Source: Gulosibacter chungangensis (GTDB lineage Bacteria; Actinomycetota; Actinomycetes; Actinomycetales; Microbacteriaceae). Taken from it: DNA of 64,000 nt. The stretch lies in contig NZ_WBKB01000002.1 in NCBI RefSeq assembly GCF_008831155.1, forward strand, positions 372,001 through 436,000. The letters run 5' to 3'. Shown here piece after piece: positions 26,236 through 35,929 of the stretch; the stretch's first letter is position 1, and each line of letters opens with the position of its first letter. The notes beneath the pieces are model-generated. The model had not been told where the DNA came from. It searched no databases and saw nothing but the letters and a program-made list of their open reading frames with translations. A program made the position numbers and the translations under genes.

Positions 26236-28176
26236 CTAGCGCTGTGCAGTCATCGACTGGGCAAAGAACTCGGTGAGTTCTTCACGTGCATCCAGCGGGA
26301 GGATGTGGGCGACGTACTGGTCGGGACGAACGATTACGATCGCACCATCTCGACTGATTTCGCGCAGGTCATAGATGTCTGGTTCCTGCTGGGCAGCTTC
26401 CATGTCATTGACGTCGCTAATCGTCCCCACAGAGTGAACACGGAAGTAGTCCTGGAGCTGATACGGCCCGTGGTCGGGACGGAACGCTTTGGGTATGTCG
26501 GTGAAATCAAATTCCGTATAGCGCTGCTGGTAGACGACATTAACCTCGAAGCGCGAGTTGAGGTCTGCACCCTCCGGGGTAAATCGAAGCAGCGGCGAGT
26601 CGGCCGAGGTTTGCAACCAGTCTGCCAAACGTTCAGTGGCCGAGTCGGTGCCGACCTTAGCTTGGTCTGCAAAGACGTAGATGCGGTATCGACCGTCTGC
26701 GAAAGCTTGGTGCCCGAGATAGATCGGGTTCACATCGGCGATACGAATCACCGGCGCCGCTTTGAATCGCTTACCAATTGGGTATCCCTTAGCGAGGTCC
26801 TGATACTTCGTATCACCGGTAATGATCGAAGGGCCATATTCGGTCATGAAGCCAGCCGGGAACTCAGCGGTTTTGACGTAGAACTCTTCAACTTCACCCG
26901 GGTTCTCAAAGTCCTCAGGTTTCTTGGCCATGAGACCTGACCACTGCTTGTCAAAGTTGATCAGATCGACGGCAACCGACTGACGTTCAGCCGAGTAGGT
27001 GTCCAGCAACGATTCCGGTGCAAGACCGCTCAGTACCTGGCCAAGTTTCCACGAGATATTCCAGCCGTCCTGCATCGAGACATTCATACCTTGACCGGCC
27101 TTCGCACTGTGCGTGTGGCAGGCGTCACCGGTGATGAAGACCCGGGGGCTGCGCTGCCCTACCTCTTCTTCGGGCACATTGTCGAACTTGTCAGTGACGC
27201 GGTGGCCGACTTCGTAGACGCTGTGCCACGGTACGTCCTTCACATCGAGTGTGTAAGGGTGAAGGATTCCATTCGCCTTCTTAATGACGTCCTCGAGTGG
27301 GGTCTGGCGAATAGCGTGGTTGTCGTTTTCCGGCACCTCGCCGAGGTCGACGTAGATCCGTGAAAGGTGGCCTCCTTCACGTGGGATGTGCAGGATGCTC
27401 CCTGCGGATGCGTGGATGACCGACTTGATTCGTACGTCAGGGAAAGTGGTCTGTGCAAGCACATCCATCACACCCCAGGCATGGTTGGACACGTCCCCGA
27501 CCAGGCGGCGGCCGATTGCTTTACGCACCTTACTCGCTGCGCCATCACAACCGATGACGTACTTCGCGCGTACCGTGCGCTCTTGGCCTTCGTGCTCGCC
27601 GGCTGTGCTGCGCACGGTGACAGTTACCGGATACTCGGCCCCATCGTCAATTTCAAGGGCCACAAACTCGTAACCGTAGTTTGGACTGATGCGACCGGGT
27701 GAGCGCTCGGCGAATTCAATGAAGTAGTCCAGCACGCGAGCCTGATTCACCACGATGTGCTGAAACTCGCTGATGTCTTGGCTATCGTCGGGCGTGCGGC
27801 CGGTGCGGATGATGTTTCCCGGATTCTTGGGGTCTGGATTCCAAAACGCCGTCTCCGTGATGCGGTACGCCTCAGACACGATGCGCTCTTCGAATCCAAA
27901 GCAGTGGAATGTCTCCACAGTCCGTGCCTGGACACCATCGGCCTGGCCCAACTTCAGGCGGCTATCACGACGCTCAATAATGTGAGTGCGAATATCTGGG
28001 TACTGTGAGAGCTGCGCAGCCGCAATCACCCCTGCCGGACCGGTGCCCACAATCAAGACATCGAGTTCATCGGGCAGATCACTCGGGCGGCTCATGCCGT
28101 ATCCGGCGGCGTTCTGCACGCGTGGCTCCTGCGACACGTATCCGTGATGGTGAAACTGAATGGTTGAACTCTGCAT
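26236..28176 (-). CDS. FAD-dependent phenol 2-monooxygenase / 3-hydroxybenzoate hydroxylase-like enzyme
   Basis: 646 aa, the usual length of the phenol hydroxylase type. N-terminal FAD site DVLIVGTGPAGVIAAAQL (about 40-57), DG motif VIGCDGAASKVRKAIG, GD motif RVFITGDACHTHSAKAGQG, and a C-terminal thioredoxin-like domain (GKRFKAAPVIR onward) found in phenol 2-monooxygenase and MobA. It should add one oxygen to an aromatic ring using NAD(P)H. Perfect AGGAGG precedes the ATG at 28176, and the upstream open frame to 28365 is not used. It is a single gene with no ring-cleavage genes or regulator beside it, inserted where lipB-lipA often lie, so it may be an acquired gene. Confidence 0.88.
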   Translation of the reverse strand: MQSSTIQFHHHGYVSQEPRVQNAAGYGMSRPSDLPDELDVLIVGTGPAGVIAAAQLSQYPDIRTHIIERRDSRLKLGQADGVQARTVETFHCFGFEERIVSEAYRITETAFWNPDPKNPGNIIRTGRTPDDSQDISEFQHIVVNQARVLDYFIEFAERSPGRISPNYGYEFVALEIDDGAEYPVTVTVRSTAGEHEGQERTVRAKYVIGCDGAASKVRKAIGRRLVGDVSNHAWGVMDVLAQTTFPDVRIKSVIHASAGSILHIPREGGHLSRIYVDLGEVPENDNHAIRQTPLEDVIKKANGILHPYTLDVKDVPWHSVYEVGHRVTDKFDNVPEEEVGQRSPRVFITGDACHTHSAKAGQGMNVSMQDGWNISWKLGQVLSGLAPESLLDTYSAERQSVAVDLINFDKQWSGLMAKKPEDFENPGEVEEFYVKTAEFPAGFMTEYGPSIITGDTKYQDLAKGYPIGKRFKAAPVIRIADVNPIYLGHQAFADGRYRIYVFADQAKVGTDSATERLADWLQTSADSPLLRFTPEGADLNSRFEVNVVYQQRYTEFDFTDIPKAFRPDHGPYQLQDYFRVHSVGTISDVNDMEAAQQEPDIYDLREISRDGAIVIVRPDQYVAHILPLDAREELTEFFAQSMTAQR

Positions 28177-28318
28177 TGTGAAAATCCTCCTCGATCCCGC
28201 ACGCAAGCTCAGAGGCGTATTGCGTGGCTTCCCGAGAAGATTAGCGCTTCTACGGGAAGCCCATTGAACTAATTCGCTAATTCCGCGAAAGGTTGGATCG
28301 CAACAGCCTTTCGCCGGA

Positions 28319-29896
28319 TTAGCGGGACATATCGGGCAGCCAGATCTCTCGAAGCAGCCATCCATCAGGCGTTCGTTCTAGCGAGAGCGAGCCCGCTTCA
28401 CTGCCGCTAATGAGCTCGATGTCCCCCAGGTCAGCAGCGAGTAGCCACTCCTGCTGTTCACTGAGCTGCAGTTCGTCATGCGAGTTACTGTTCGGTGCCT
28501 CCATCGCCTCGAGTGTATCCAAATCTGCCGCGAGCCCCGGAGCATCTGGGGCATAGAGCTCCGTTAGGCACTGGGGATCCCGGGCCGTTACACAGGCATT
28601 TCTTGCGGCGACTAATTCTGGTGCTGCCGCGATGGCAGTCTTGGGTGGTTCGGGCGGCGAGTCGGTAGCAAGATTCGTGTCGAAACCGGTTTCTGGACTC
28701 GTGAGACTCTCAGCGGCCTCAGCAGTCTCAGCGGCCTCGGCGGCGACGTGCGTGGATGGCTCGGGATTGGCAGTGCCAACACTCTGCGTGCTCATGAGCA
28801 GCGCACCTCCTAAGAGTACGAGCAGACCAACGATTCCCAGTCCCGCCCAGATAGCCGGACGGACGTTACCGACCCAGCCCGAGAGTCTGGCAAGGCCACT
28901 TTTCGCTGATTGAACACTGGTGAGCAAAAATCGGCGACCGCTCAAGGGTGTCGGCGGCGCAATGAGTGGTTCGTGTACCTCGTCTTCATTTGTGGTAAGT
29001 AAATGGAGGTCCCCCACTCCGGGTTCGCGATTGCCGCTCGTGCGGTTCGGAGAGTTCGTGGGTGACGGGTGCCCGCCCGGCAATGCCGCGACCGGGAGTG
29101 GTTCGGGTTCACACCATTGAAAGAGGGCGTCTATGAGCCTTCCTGCGGCATCCTTCGGAGTCACGCCATCGCAGAGGGCATCAACCAGTAGACGGAGCTG
29201 CTCGGTTGGCTCCTCGGTGCAAATGGCGAATAGCGCATCAGCAATCTTGCCTAATGCGCGTAAGTCGTTGCTGCGCGCGAGGTCCGCTTTGATTGTCGCA
29301 AGGTCAGCAAGTCGTACTGCTCTCCCCCAATCATCGAGTCCCGGTCTTCCCTGCTCGTCGATGAGGCAGGAATGCAGTGAGACCGTTCCGTGAGCAATGT
29401 CATTTTCGTGCGCGAGTTGGAGTGCTTCTACTACCGGGACCAATGCCGTGACTATTGCGCCAGCGGGAAAGTCGGTTTCTGTGGCCACAACCTCGGACCA
29501 AGTTCGGACTCGTCGGATCGGAAATATCGCAATCCGGTGGGGGCCGTCAACGAGTGTCTCCTCGGCAAGTTCCACGAACTCAGAGCCAATTTCATCCCGC
29601 AATGAACATTCCTCCGCGAGCTTCGCGCAGGCACTGGGCTCACTAGCAATCACAATGCGTCGGTGTTGCAGCCGCGGACGTGCGGATGCGCCAAACCCAA
29701 ACCAGTGGTCGCTGCCGCTGGTGGCGACAGTATTCGGGAATTCCGCCACCCCAACAAACTCTCGATGATCCTGAGTCAGCGGGCGCACCAGACGCCAACC
29801 GGCGACCGTGTCACCAGGGCTCAGGGAGGTGCTGATCTCGTCTTTCGGATTGCGATCAAGGAACATGTGAGCATATTGCCCTAGGTCAGTGGCCAT
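28319..29896 (-). CDS. Pseudokinase-like membrane protein
   Basis: 525 aa. Residues about 15-270 follow the layout of a Ser/Thr protein kinase, but the catalytic loop reads IAHGTVSLHSCLID where kinases have HRD-x-K-x-x-N: the catalytic Asp, Lys and Asn are all replaced. The DFG region is LDDWG. A Pro/Ser-rich linker, one membrane segment (AIWAGLGIVGLLVLLGGALL, about 365-384) and an exported C-terminal part with a Glu/Ala-rich stalk follow. It is probably a non-catalytic envelope sensor or scaffold. The ATG at 29896 avoids overlap with the divergent DUF4191 gene, though other starts are possible. Confidence 0.65.
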   Translation of the reverse strand: MATDLGQYAHMFLDRNPKDEISTSLSPGDTVAGWRLVRPLTQDHREFVGVAEFPNTVATSGSDHWFGFGASARPRLQHRRIVIASEPSACAKLAEECSLRDEIGSEFVELAEETLVDGPHRIAIFPIRRVRTWSEVVATETDFPAGAIVTALVPVVEALQLAHENDIAHGTVSLHSCLIDEQGRPGLDDWGRAVRLADLATIKADLARSNDLRALGKIADALFAICTEEPTEQLRLLVDALCDGVTPKDAAGRLIDALFQWCEPEPLPVAALPGGHPSPTNSPNRTSGNREPGVGDLHLLTTNEDEVHEPLIAPPTPLSGRRFLLTSVQSAKSGLARLSGWVGNVRPAIWAGLGIVGLLVLLGGALLMSTQSVGTANPEPSTHVAAEAAETAEAAESLTSPETGFDTNLATDSPPEPPKTAIAAAPELVAARNACVTARDPQCLTELYAPDAPGLAADLDTLEAMEAPNSNSHDELQLSEQQEWLLAADLGDIELISGSEAGSLSLERTPDGWLLREIWLPDMSR

Positions 29897-29966
29897 AGAC
29901 GCTCGTGCCAGGGCCACCTGTTGATAACTCTTGCTTTCGGGAATCCTGTGGATGGTTTTGGCCGGG

Positions 29967-29972
29967 TATTCT
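29967..29972 (+). promoter_or_regulatory. -10 box TATTCT of a leaderless promoter (DUF4191 gene)
   Basis: TATTCT with a 9-base gap to the ATG at 29982. Confidence 0.5.
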
Positions 29973-29981
29973 AGAAGTACT

Positions 29982-30689
29982 ATGGCGAAAACTTCCGACG
30001 CAGCTCCCAAGGAGCCGGGCCGCATCCGGCAACTCATTGACGTCTTCAAGATGACCGCGAAGTACGACAAGGCGGGTGTCGTCCTGATCACTGCGGGACT
30101 CGTCCTGCCGATCCTTCTCGCGGTCGTACTCTGTCTGGTGACGGGCGCAAACTGGATCATGTGGATCCTCTACGTCGTGCTGGGCTTTGTCTTCGGACTG
30201 CTCATCGCGATGCTGCTACTGAACTGGCGAGCAGAACGAGTTGCCTTCAATCAACTTGAAGGCCGACAGGGTGCATCAGGAGCGGTGCTGAGTTCGGCCA
30301 TGCGCGGAACCTGGCGCACCAGTGACCAGCCCGTAGCGTTCAACGCGAAGACTCAAGACTTCGTGTTTAGAGCCATTGGTAAGCCGGGCGTGGTGTTGAT
30401 TACTGAGTCCAACAGTGCCGCGACGAAGCGGTTGCTCAATGATGAACGCCGCAAGACCGAGCGACTGGTCCCCACCGTGACGGTGCACCACGTGCTTGTC
30501 GGTGAACAGGCCGGTGGCGTGAAACTGGCGGATCTCAAGCGGTCGCTCAAGAAACTCCCCAAGCAGCTGCGTCGCGAGGAAATCCTCGCAGTGGAAAGCC
30601 GTCTCGCTTCGTTGCAGCAAAACCAGCTCCCGATCCCCAAGGGAATCGATCCGAATAAGATTCGTCCTTCCCGCTCGAAACTTCGTTAG
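29982..30689 (+). CDS. DUF4191 family membrane protein
   Basis: 235 aa. After a charged start (MAKTSDAAPKEPGRIRQLID) come two membrane segments (about 37-57 and 62-82), then a soluble basic domain with RGTWRTSDQPVAFNAKTQDF and a Lys/Arg-rich C-terminus. DUF4191 is an actinobacterial family often encoded between the lipoate genes and the RDD-glnA pair. Its function is unknown. Leaderless start. Confidence 0.82.
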   Translation: MAKTSDAAPKEPGRIRQLIDVFKMTAKYDKAGVVLITAGLVLPILLAVVLCLVTGANWIMWILYVVLGFVFGLLIAMLLLNWRAERVAFNQLEGRQGASGAVLSSAMRGTWRTSDQPVAFNAKTQDFVFRAIGKPGVVLITESNSAATKRLLNDERRKTERLVPTVTVHHVLVGEQAGGVKLADLKRSLKKLPKQLRREEILAVESRLASLQQNQLPIPKGIDPNKIRPSRSKLR

Positions 30690-30699
30690 AAACGCAAAC

Positions 30700-30732
30700 G
30701 GCGACTGCGCCCCACTTTGGAGCGCAGTCGCC
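30700..30732. terminator. Bidirectional terminator
   Basis: 11-bp inverted repeat GGCGACTGCGC / GCGCAGTCGCC, 11-base loop, flanked by AAAC and GCTTT, between the convergent DUF4191 and RDD genes. Confidence 0.75.
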
Positions 30733-30770
30733 GCTTTCGTTTCCTGCAGCGAGCGTCACATCGGGCCGAG

Positions 30771-31193
30771 CTAGCGGAAGCGACGAAGCACGAGACCGGT
30801 GAGAACCTCATGCGCGCCACGCTGATCGGAGTCCATGATGATGGCTGGAATTACCAGTGAGAGGAGCACTTGCCGAACCCAAGGGCGCCACCATCCCGGT
30901 GCTTCGCCGCGAATGGTGTTCACTCGCATCCCAAAGATGAGATGACCAATCGTGCTGCCGAGGAGTGCGATGCAGACGCTTGTCAGCACGATGAAAATCG
31001 CCGAAACTGCGAAGGCTGCGTAGTCGAATATCCACCAGGCCAGCACTGCCGCAAGACCCCAGTCAATGACCAGAGCAAAGATTCGCATGCCAAACCGAGC
31101 AACCGATCCTGGGCCCTCTTCAGGGAGGCCCAATCGCTCGCCCGGATAATTGCTTTCAGGGACCGCAGAACCGGCCGAGGAGGATTTGGTCAT
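30771..31193 (-). CDS. RDD family membrane protein
   Basis: 140 aa. RDD-type core: FGMRIFALVIDWGLAAVLAW (first helix with the R and D positions), a second hydrophobic stretch (AAFAVSAIFIVLTSVCIALL), GHLIFGMRVN, and RPWVRQVLLSLVIPAI, then the conserved end RGAHEVLTGLVLRR. The role of the family is uncertain, with some members acting as ion antiporters. It is divergent from glnA, as in many actinobacteria. Leaderless ATG at 31193. Confidence 0.85.
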   Translation of the reverse strand: MTKSSSAGSAVPESNYPGERLGLPEEGPGSVARFGMRIFALVIDWGLAAVLAWWIFDYAAFAVSAIFIVLTSVCIALLGSTIGHLIFGMRVNTIRGEAPGWWRPWVRQVLLSLVIPAIIMDSDQRGAHEVLTGLVLRRFR

Positions 31194-31199
31194 TCCCTC

Positions 31200-31205
31200 A
31201 GTCTA
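31200..31205 (-). promoter_or_regulatory. -10 box TAGACT of a leaderless promoter (RDD gene)
   Basis: Reverse-strand TAGACT with a 6-base gap to the ATG at 31193. Confidence 0.6.
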
Positions 31206-31279
31206 GTCATCGAAGAATCCCACCCAATAAAAAATCCACTGACAGGCGCGCTATGCCACCACCAACAGACAATGATGCG

Positions 31280-31285
31280 TATACT
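31280..31285 (+). promoter_or_regulatory. -10 box TATACT, glnA promoter
   Basis: TATACT about 90 bases before the glnA ATG in the RDD/glnA gap. It implies a leader of about 80 bases ending in AGGAGG. Confidence 0.5.
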
Positions 31286-31373
31286 GCTTCATAGCGTCGT
31301 CATCGCGTGTGTCGCACGTGAACCCGGCACTGGGTAAATGCCCGGACCACCAAACCGAGGAGGAACTCCGAAT

Positions 31374-32798
31374 ATGTTCACCGAGCCCGCCGAACTACTC
31401 TCTTTTATTAAGGAAAAGGGGATCTCGTTTATCGACATCCGCTTCACCGACCTGCCCGGAACTCAGCAGCACTTCAACGTCCCAGCTTCGACGATTGATG
31501 ATGATTTCTTCAGCAGCGGCCAGCTCTTCGACGGTTCCTCAATCCGTGGTTTTGCATCCATCAACGAGTCGGACCTGCAGCTCATCCCCGACGTTACGAC
31601 CGCCTATGTCGACCCCTTCCGGGCAGAGCCCACCGTGATCATCCTCTGCGACATCTTCAACCCGCGCACGGGCGAGATTTACCACCGCGACCCGCGACAG
31701 GTCGCCAAGAAAGCGGAAAAGTTCTTGGCTTCGACCGGTGTTGCCGACACCGCAATCTTCGCTCCGGAAGCAGAGTTCTACGTTTTCGAGGACGTTCGGT
31801 TTGAGAACCACCCGCACCGCACCTACTACCAGGTCGACTCGGATGAGGGCTTCTGGAACACCGGTCGTGAGGAAGTTGGTGGCAACCTCGGCAACAAGAC
31901 GCCCAAGAAGGGTGGCTACTTCCCGGTTCCGCCAGTCGACAAGCAGGCTGACCTGCGCGATGCCATGAGCATGACGCTGATTGAGAGCGGTTTCCAGCTG
32001 GAACGTGCTCACCACGAAGTGGGTTCCGGTGGTCAGGCCGAAATTAACTACCGCTTCAACACGCTCGTGCACTCGGCGGATGACGTGTTGAAGTTCAAGT
32101 ACCTCATCAAGGGTGTTGCCAATGACTGGGGTAAGACCGTGACCTTCATGCCGAAGCCCATGTTCGGCGAGAACGGGTCGGGTATGCACACCCACATGTC
32201 GCTCTGGTTGAACGGTGACCCGCTCTTCTACGACGAGGCGGGCTACGCCTCGCTCTCGGACACCGCTCGCTGGTACATTGGCGGCATCCTCGCCCACGGT
32301 AAGTCACTTGCTGCGTTTACGAACCCCAGTACGAACTCGTACCACCGACTCGTCAAGGGCTACGAGGCACCCATTAACCTTGCTTACTCGGCCGGCAACC
32401 GGTCAGCCGCGGTACGCATCCCGATCACCGGGTCGAACCCCAAGGCGAAGCGCATCGAGTTCCGTACCCCGGATGCGACTGCGAACCCCTATCTCGCATT
32501 CGCCGCGCTCCTGATGGCGGGCCTCGACGGCATCCAGAACCGTATCGAGCCCCTCGAGCCGATCGACAAGGACCTTTACGAGCTGCCACCGGAAGAAGCC
32601 AAGAACATTCCGCAGATGCCGGTCTCGCTCAGTGAAGCACTGCACGCGCTCGAGGAAGACCACGACTACCTGCTCAAGGGCGGCGTATTCGACGAGGACC
32701 TGATCCAAACCTGGATCGAGTACAAGACGAACGCAGAAATCGTGCCCATGGCCGAGCGCCCGCACCCCTACGAGTACGAGCTCTACTTCGGCGTCTAG
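31374..32798 (+). CDS. glnA: Glutamine synthetase type I
   Basis: 474 aa, full length for the GSI-beta dodecamer subunit. Motifs are FDGSSIRGF (about 54), [10 protein letters not shown], the [16 protein letters not shown] metal site, [11 protein letters not shown], the arginine-rich [11 protein letters not shown] and [15 protein letters not shown]. The adenylylation Tyr is in [11 protein letters not shown], which fits control by the GlnE encoded next door. It makes glutamine from glutamate, ammonia and ATP. AGGAGG fixes the ATG at 31374. Confidence 0.97.
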   Translation: MFTEPAELLSFIKEKGISFIDIRFTDLPGTQQHFNVPASTIDDDFFSSGQLFDGSSIRGFASINESDLQLIPDVTTAYVDPFRAEPTVIILCDIFNPRTGEIYHRDPRQVAKKAEKFLASTGVADTAIFAPEAEFYVFEDVRFENHPHRTYYQVDSDEGFWNTGREEVGGNLGNKTPKKGGYFPVPPVDKQADLRDAMSMTLIESGFQLERAHHEVGSGGQAEINYRFNTLVHSADDVLKFKYLIKGVANDWGKTVTFMPKPMFGENGSGMHTHMSLWLNGDPLFYDEAGYASLSDTARWYIGGILAHGKSLAAFTNPSTNSYHRLVKGYEAPINLAYSAGNRSAAVRIPITGSNPKAKRIEFRTPDATANPYLAFAALLMAGLDGIQNRIEPLEPIDKDLYELPPEEAKNIPQMPVSLSEALHALEEDHDYLLKGGVFDEDLIQTWIEYKTNAEIVPMAERPHPYEYELYFGV

Positions 32799-32809
32799 TA
32801 GATCGCGCT

Positions 32810-32857
32810 AAAGATCCCGGCTCTCCGCAAATTCAACTGCGGAGAACCGGGATCTTT
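32810..32857. terminator. Bidirectional terminator after glnA
   Basis: 20-base arms AAAGATCCCGG-C-TCTCCGCA / TGCGGAGA-A-CCGGGATCTTT (one internal mismatch), ending in T4, between convergent glnA and glnE. Confidence 0.85.
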
Positions 32858-32898
32858 TATGTGCATGGGAACGGAACAGCTTCTATCCCCCGCTACCT

Positions 32899-35898
32899 TC
32901 AATCCCCATAAAACAGCGTCTCGAACACCGCGCGGGAACGACGCGTGGCGGTGAGATAGTCGTTTTCGAGGTCGACGCCGTGCCCGGGCTCATATCCGAG
33001 GAGTCGAGCGACCCCATCGAGTTCCTCTGGGGCCCCTGGCAGCACATCAGTCTGGGCGTTCGAGAACAGATACACCGCAGAACGGATGCGTGTGGCAAGG
33101 GTCCAAGCGTGGCGCAGAATTGCGGTGTCTTCATCAGAAATCAGACCGCGAGATCGGGCAGCCTCAAGTGCGGCAAGCGTGCCCGGCGTACGCAATTCGG
33201 TCATCTCATGTGCGTGGTCGAGCTGCAGAATCTGCACAAGCCATTCAACATCGGACAGAGATCCACGCCCGAGCTTGAGATGCCGCTTTGGGTCAGCGCC
33301 ACGCGGGAGCCGCTCGCTTTCCATCCGAGCTTTGATGCGTCGAATCTCGGTGAGTTCGGACTTGTCGAGACCTCGCTTGCGATAGCGGGTGCGATCACAG
33401 ATCTCCATGAAACGGTCGAGAAGCTCTGCATCTCCAGCGACCCGACTCGCTCGCAGGAGAGCCTGAGCCTCCCAACTGAGCGACCATTTCGAGTAATAGG
33501 CCTCATAGGCAGCTAACGACCGGGCAAGCGGGCCAGATTTCCCCTCCGGCCGGAGCCCCGCATCCAGATCGATGGGCATCCGGTTGTCATCCAGGAGCTC
33601 ACCGATTCGCCTCACGAGCTGCCGAGCCAACTTGCTGGCTTCTTCGCTTTGCCGTTCTTCAGGATCGTAGACATAGAGCACGTCGAGATCGGAGCCGAAG
33701 CCAAGCTCGGCACCTCCAAACCGGCCCATCCCGATAACCGCGAAGGCGGGGTAGTTCACCTCGGCATCAATCTGACGGATCGCCTTTTCTGCAGAACGGA
33801 TTGTGACCACAGAAATATCAGTTAGCCCCGTCGCGATGCTGCGCATATCGGTGACACCGAGGACAAAGCCGATCGCCAGGCGGAGGACTTCACGGCGCCG
33901 CACCCCGCGGATTACCCGTCCGAGTGAGACCTCATCGCTGTAGCGCGACAGTGCACCGTTGATTTCGCGCTCGAGCGCTGCCTCGGTGGCTGGCCGCAGC
34001 TGATCCTCGCCATCGAGCCAAATTACGGCTTCGGGGAAGAGTTCCAGGAAGGTGGCACAGAACTCGCTGCTCGAGAGAATGTCGCATAGCCTCCGCGCAG
34101 CAAATTTCGAGTCGCGCAGCAGTCGTACGTACCACGATGCGTCGCCGAGTTGTTCCGAGAGTTTCCGGAAGGCCAGTAGCCCCTGATCGGGGTTGGCGCC
34201 CTCGGTGAACCACTCGAGCAATACTGGCAGCAGATGCGTCATCATGGTCGAGCGTCGGGACACCCCGCTAATGAGCGCCTTGATGTGGTTGAGCGCGCCG
34301 CGCGGATCTCGATAGCCAATCGCACGCATCCGGGCGATGGCTTGATCGCTCGTGAGCTGATAGCTCTCGCTCGGCAGGGTGGCTACTGCGGTCAGCAGCG
34401 GACGGTAGAAGACCTTTTCGTGAATGCCACGCACTCGACGTCGTACGGTCGCCAACTGTTCAAGCAACTGCTTTGGTGTGAGCCCAATGGCCCGCCCGAG
34501 GATGCGCTGCTCCTCCGGATCGTCCGGAAACAGATGTGTGCGTTGCATGTGCCGAAGTTGCACGCGGTGTTCCAGTAGCCGGAGAAAACGGTAGTCATTG
34601 GTGAACTCCGCACCGTCATCGCGGCCAATGTGTCCTTCGGCAGCCAGCGCCGTGAGCGCATCCAGCGTCGTGTGCACTCGAACCGATTCATCGGCCTGAC
34701 CGTGCACGAGCTGCAAGAGCTGCACCGTGAACTCAATATCGCGCAGGCCTCCGGGTCCGAGCTTGAGCTCGCGATCCACTTCTTCCTTGGGAATGTGACT
34801 AATTACTCGGGCGCGCATTTTCTGCACTTGCAGCACGAAGTTATCTCGCCCGGCCGCCTCCCAGACCATCGGCGTGATCTGGCTGATGAAGGACTCGCCA
34901 AGCTCAGCGTCACCCGCGATTGCGCGGGCCTTCAGCAGTGCCATGAATTCCCAGTTCTCAGCCCAGCGCTTGTAGTACGTGATGTAGCTATCCACCGTGC
35001 GAACGAGGGCACCGTCCTTGCCCTCCGGGCGCAGATTCGCGTCAACTTCCCACAGTCCCGGCTCAATCTGATAGTCGGAGAGCACGTTCATGGCCTTGCG
35101 AGCCAAGCGCGTCGCGATCTCAATCATGCGGGCCGTGGATAGCTCCGAACCCTCACGAGCCTCGGCAACGTACATGACATCGACATCTGAAATGTAGTTG
35201 AGTTCACGGGCGCCGCCCTTGCCCATGCCGATGACGGCCAAGCGGACATCCCGCACCTGTTCCGCCGGGAATCGACCGAAGCCCGCAGGCGGTGCGGTGA
35301 TCTCTGCCCGCGCGACCGCAAGGGCAGCGTCCATTGCCGCAGCGGCGAGGTCTGAGAGCGCCGCTGCGACCCGGTGGAGCGAGACCGCCGCATCCTCGAG
35401 GCGTGCGTCATACAGCGCGATTTTGCCGAGCTGGGTGCGATACTCCACGCGCAGCGCGTTGGCTGCCTCGTCCCCCGTGCGCTGTGCGACGAGCTGATTG
35501 GATTCCGGTTCGATTACGGCGTGTACCGAGGCGAGCATCCGTTCGCGAAGGGTCTGTGGGGAGGCCAAGAGGTTCGAGTCTTCGTGGATTTCCCGCAATC
35601 GCTGCGGGTGCCGGATGAAGAAATCCTCGGAAGCGGTCGAGAGCGCAAAGAGTGTGATCACGCTGCGAAGCAGCCCATGATCGGATTTCAGATCGGGACC
35701 GCATCCTGGTTGCCGCTGCACGAGGCGAAGCAGCGAGGCGAGCGCACCGTCGGGATCAGGGTCAATGGGTTCGAAAAAGCTCGTGAGCAGGACCGGATCC
35801 ATCCCGAGAATATCGGCAAGCTCCGAAAAGCGCTCCGCCGCTTCGAGGGGTTTCGAAAAGCCCACCCGAATCAATCGAGTGCGGATACCTTCACGCAA
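32899..35898 (-). CDS. glnE: Bifunctional glutamine synthetase adenylyltransferase/deadenylase
   Basis: 999 aa with two nucleotidyltransferase halves. The N-terminal (deadenylase) site is ARELNYISDVDVMYVAE (about residue 236), and the C-terminal (adenylylase) site is GGAELGFGSDLDVLYVYD (about 730), each with the metal D-x-D. Each half is followed by the helical GlnD-type region (LGPGGLRDIEFTVQLLQL and LGRGSLSDVEWLVQILQL). It switches glutamine synthetase off and on by AMP transfer to the Tyr of GlnA. TTG start behind GGGGAG. It follows glnA2 after 31 bases, so the two share an operon. Confidence 0.95.
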   Translation of the reverse strand: MREGIRTRLIRVGFSKPLEAAERFSELADILGMDPVLLTSFFEPIDPDPDGALASLLRLVQRQPGCGPDLKSDHGLLRSVITLFALSTASEDFFIRHPQRLREIHEDSNLLASPQTLRERMLASVHAVIEPESNQLVAQRTGDEAANALRVEYRTQLGKIALYDARLEDAAVSLHRVAAALSDLAAAAMDAALAVARAEITAPPAGFGRFPAEQVRDVRLAVIGMGKGGARELNYISDVDVMYVAEAREGSELSTARMIEIATRLARKAMNVLSDYQIEPGLWEVDANLRPEGKDGALVRTVDSYITYYKRWAENWEFMALLKARAIAGDAELGESFISQITPMVWEAAGRDNFVLQVQKMRARVISHIPKEEVDRELKLGPGGLRDIEFTVQLLQLVHGQADESVRVHTTLDALTALAAEGHIGRDDGAEFTNDYRFLRLLEHRVQLRHMQRTHLFPDDPEEQRILGRAIGLTPKQLLEQLATVRRRVRGIHEKVFYRPLLTAVATLPSESYQLTSDQAIARMRAIGYRDPRGALNHIKALISGVSRRSTMMTHLLPVLLEWFTEGANPDQGLLAFRKLSEQLGDASWYVRLLRDSKFAARRLCDILSSSEFCATFLELFPEAVIWLDGEDQLRPATEAALEREINGALSRYSDEVSLGRVIRGVRRREVLRLAIGFVLGVTDMRSIATGLTDISVVTIRSAEKAIRQIDAEVNYPAFAVIGMGRFGGAELGFGSDLDVLYVYDPEERQSEEASKLARQLVRRIGELLDDNRMPIDLDAGLRPEGKSGPLARSLAAYEAYYSKWSLSWEAQALLRASRVAGDAELLDRFMEICDRTRYRKRGLDKSELTEIRRIKARMESERLPRGADPKRHLKLGRGSLSDVEWLVQILQLDHAHEMTELRTPGTLAALEAARSRGLISDEDTAILRHAWTLATRIRSAVYLFSNAQTDVLPGAPEELDGVARLLGYEPGHGVDLENDYLTATRRSRAVFETLFYGD

Positions 35899-35929
35899 TA
35901 CGGTTCACTCCCCTGGTTCAGTCGCGTCG

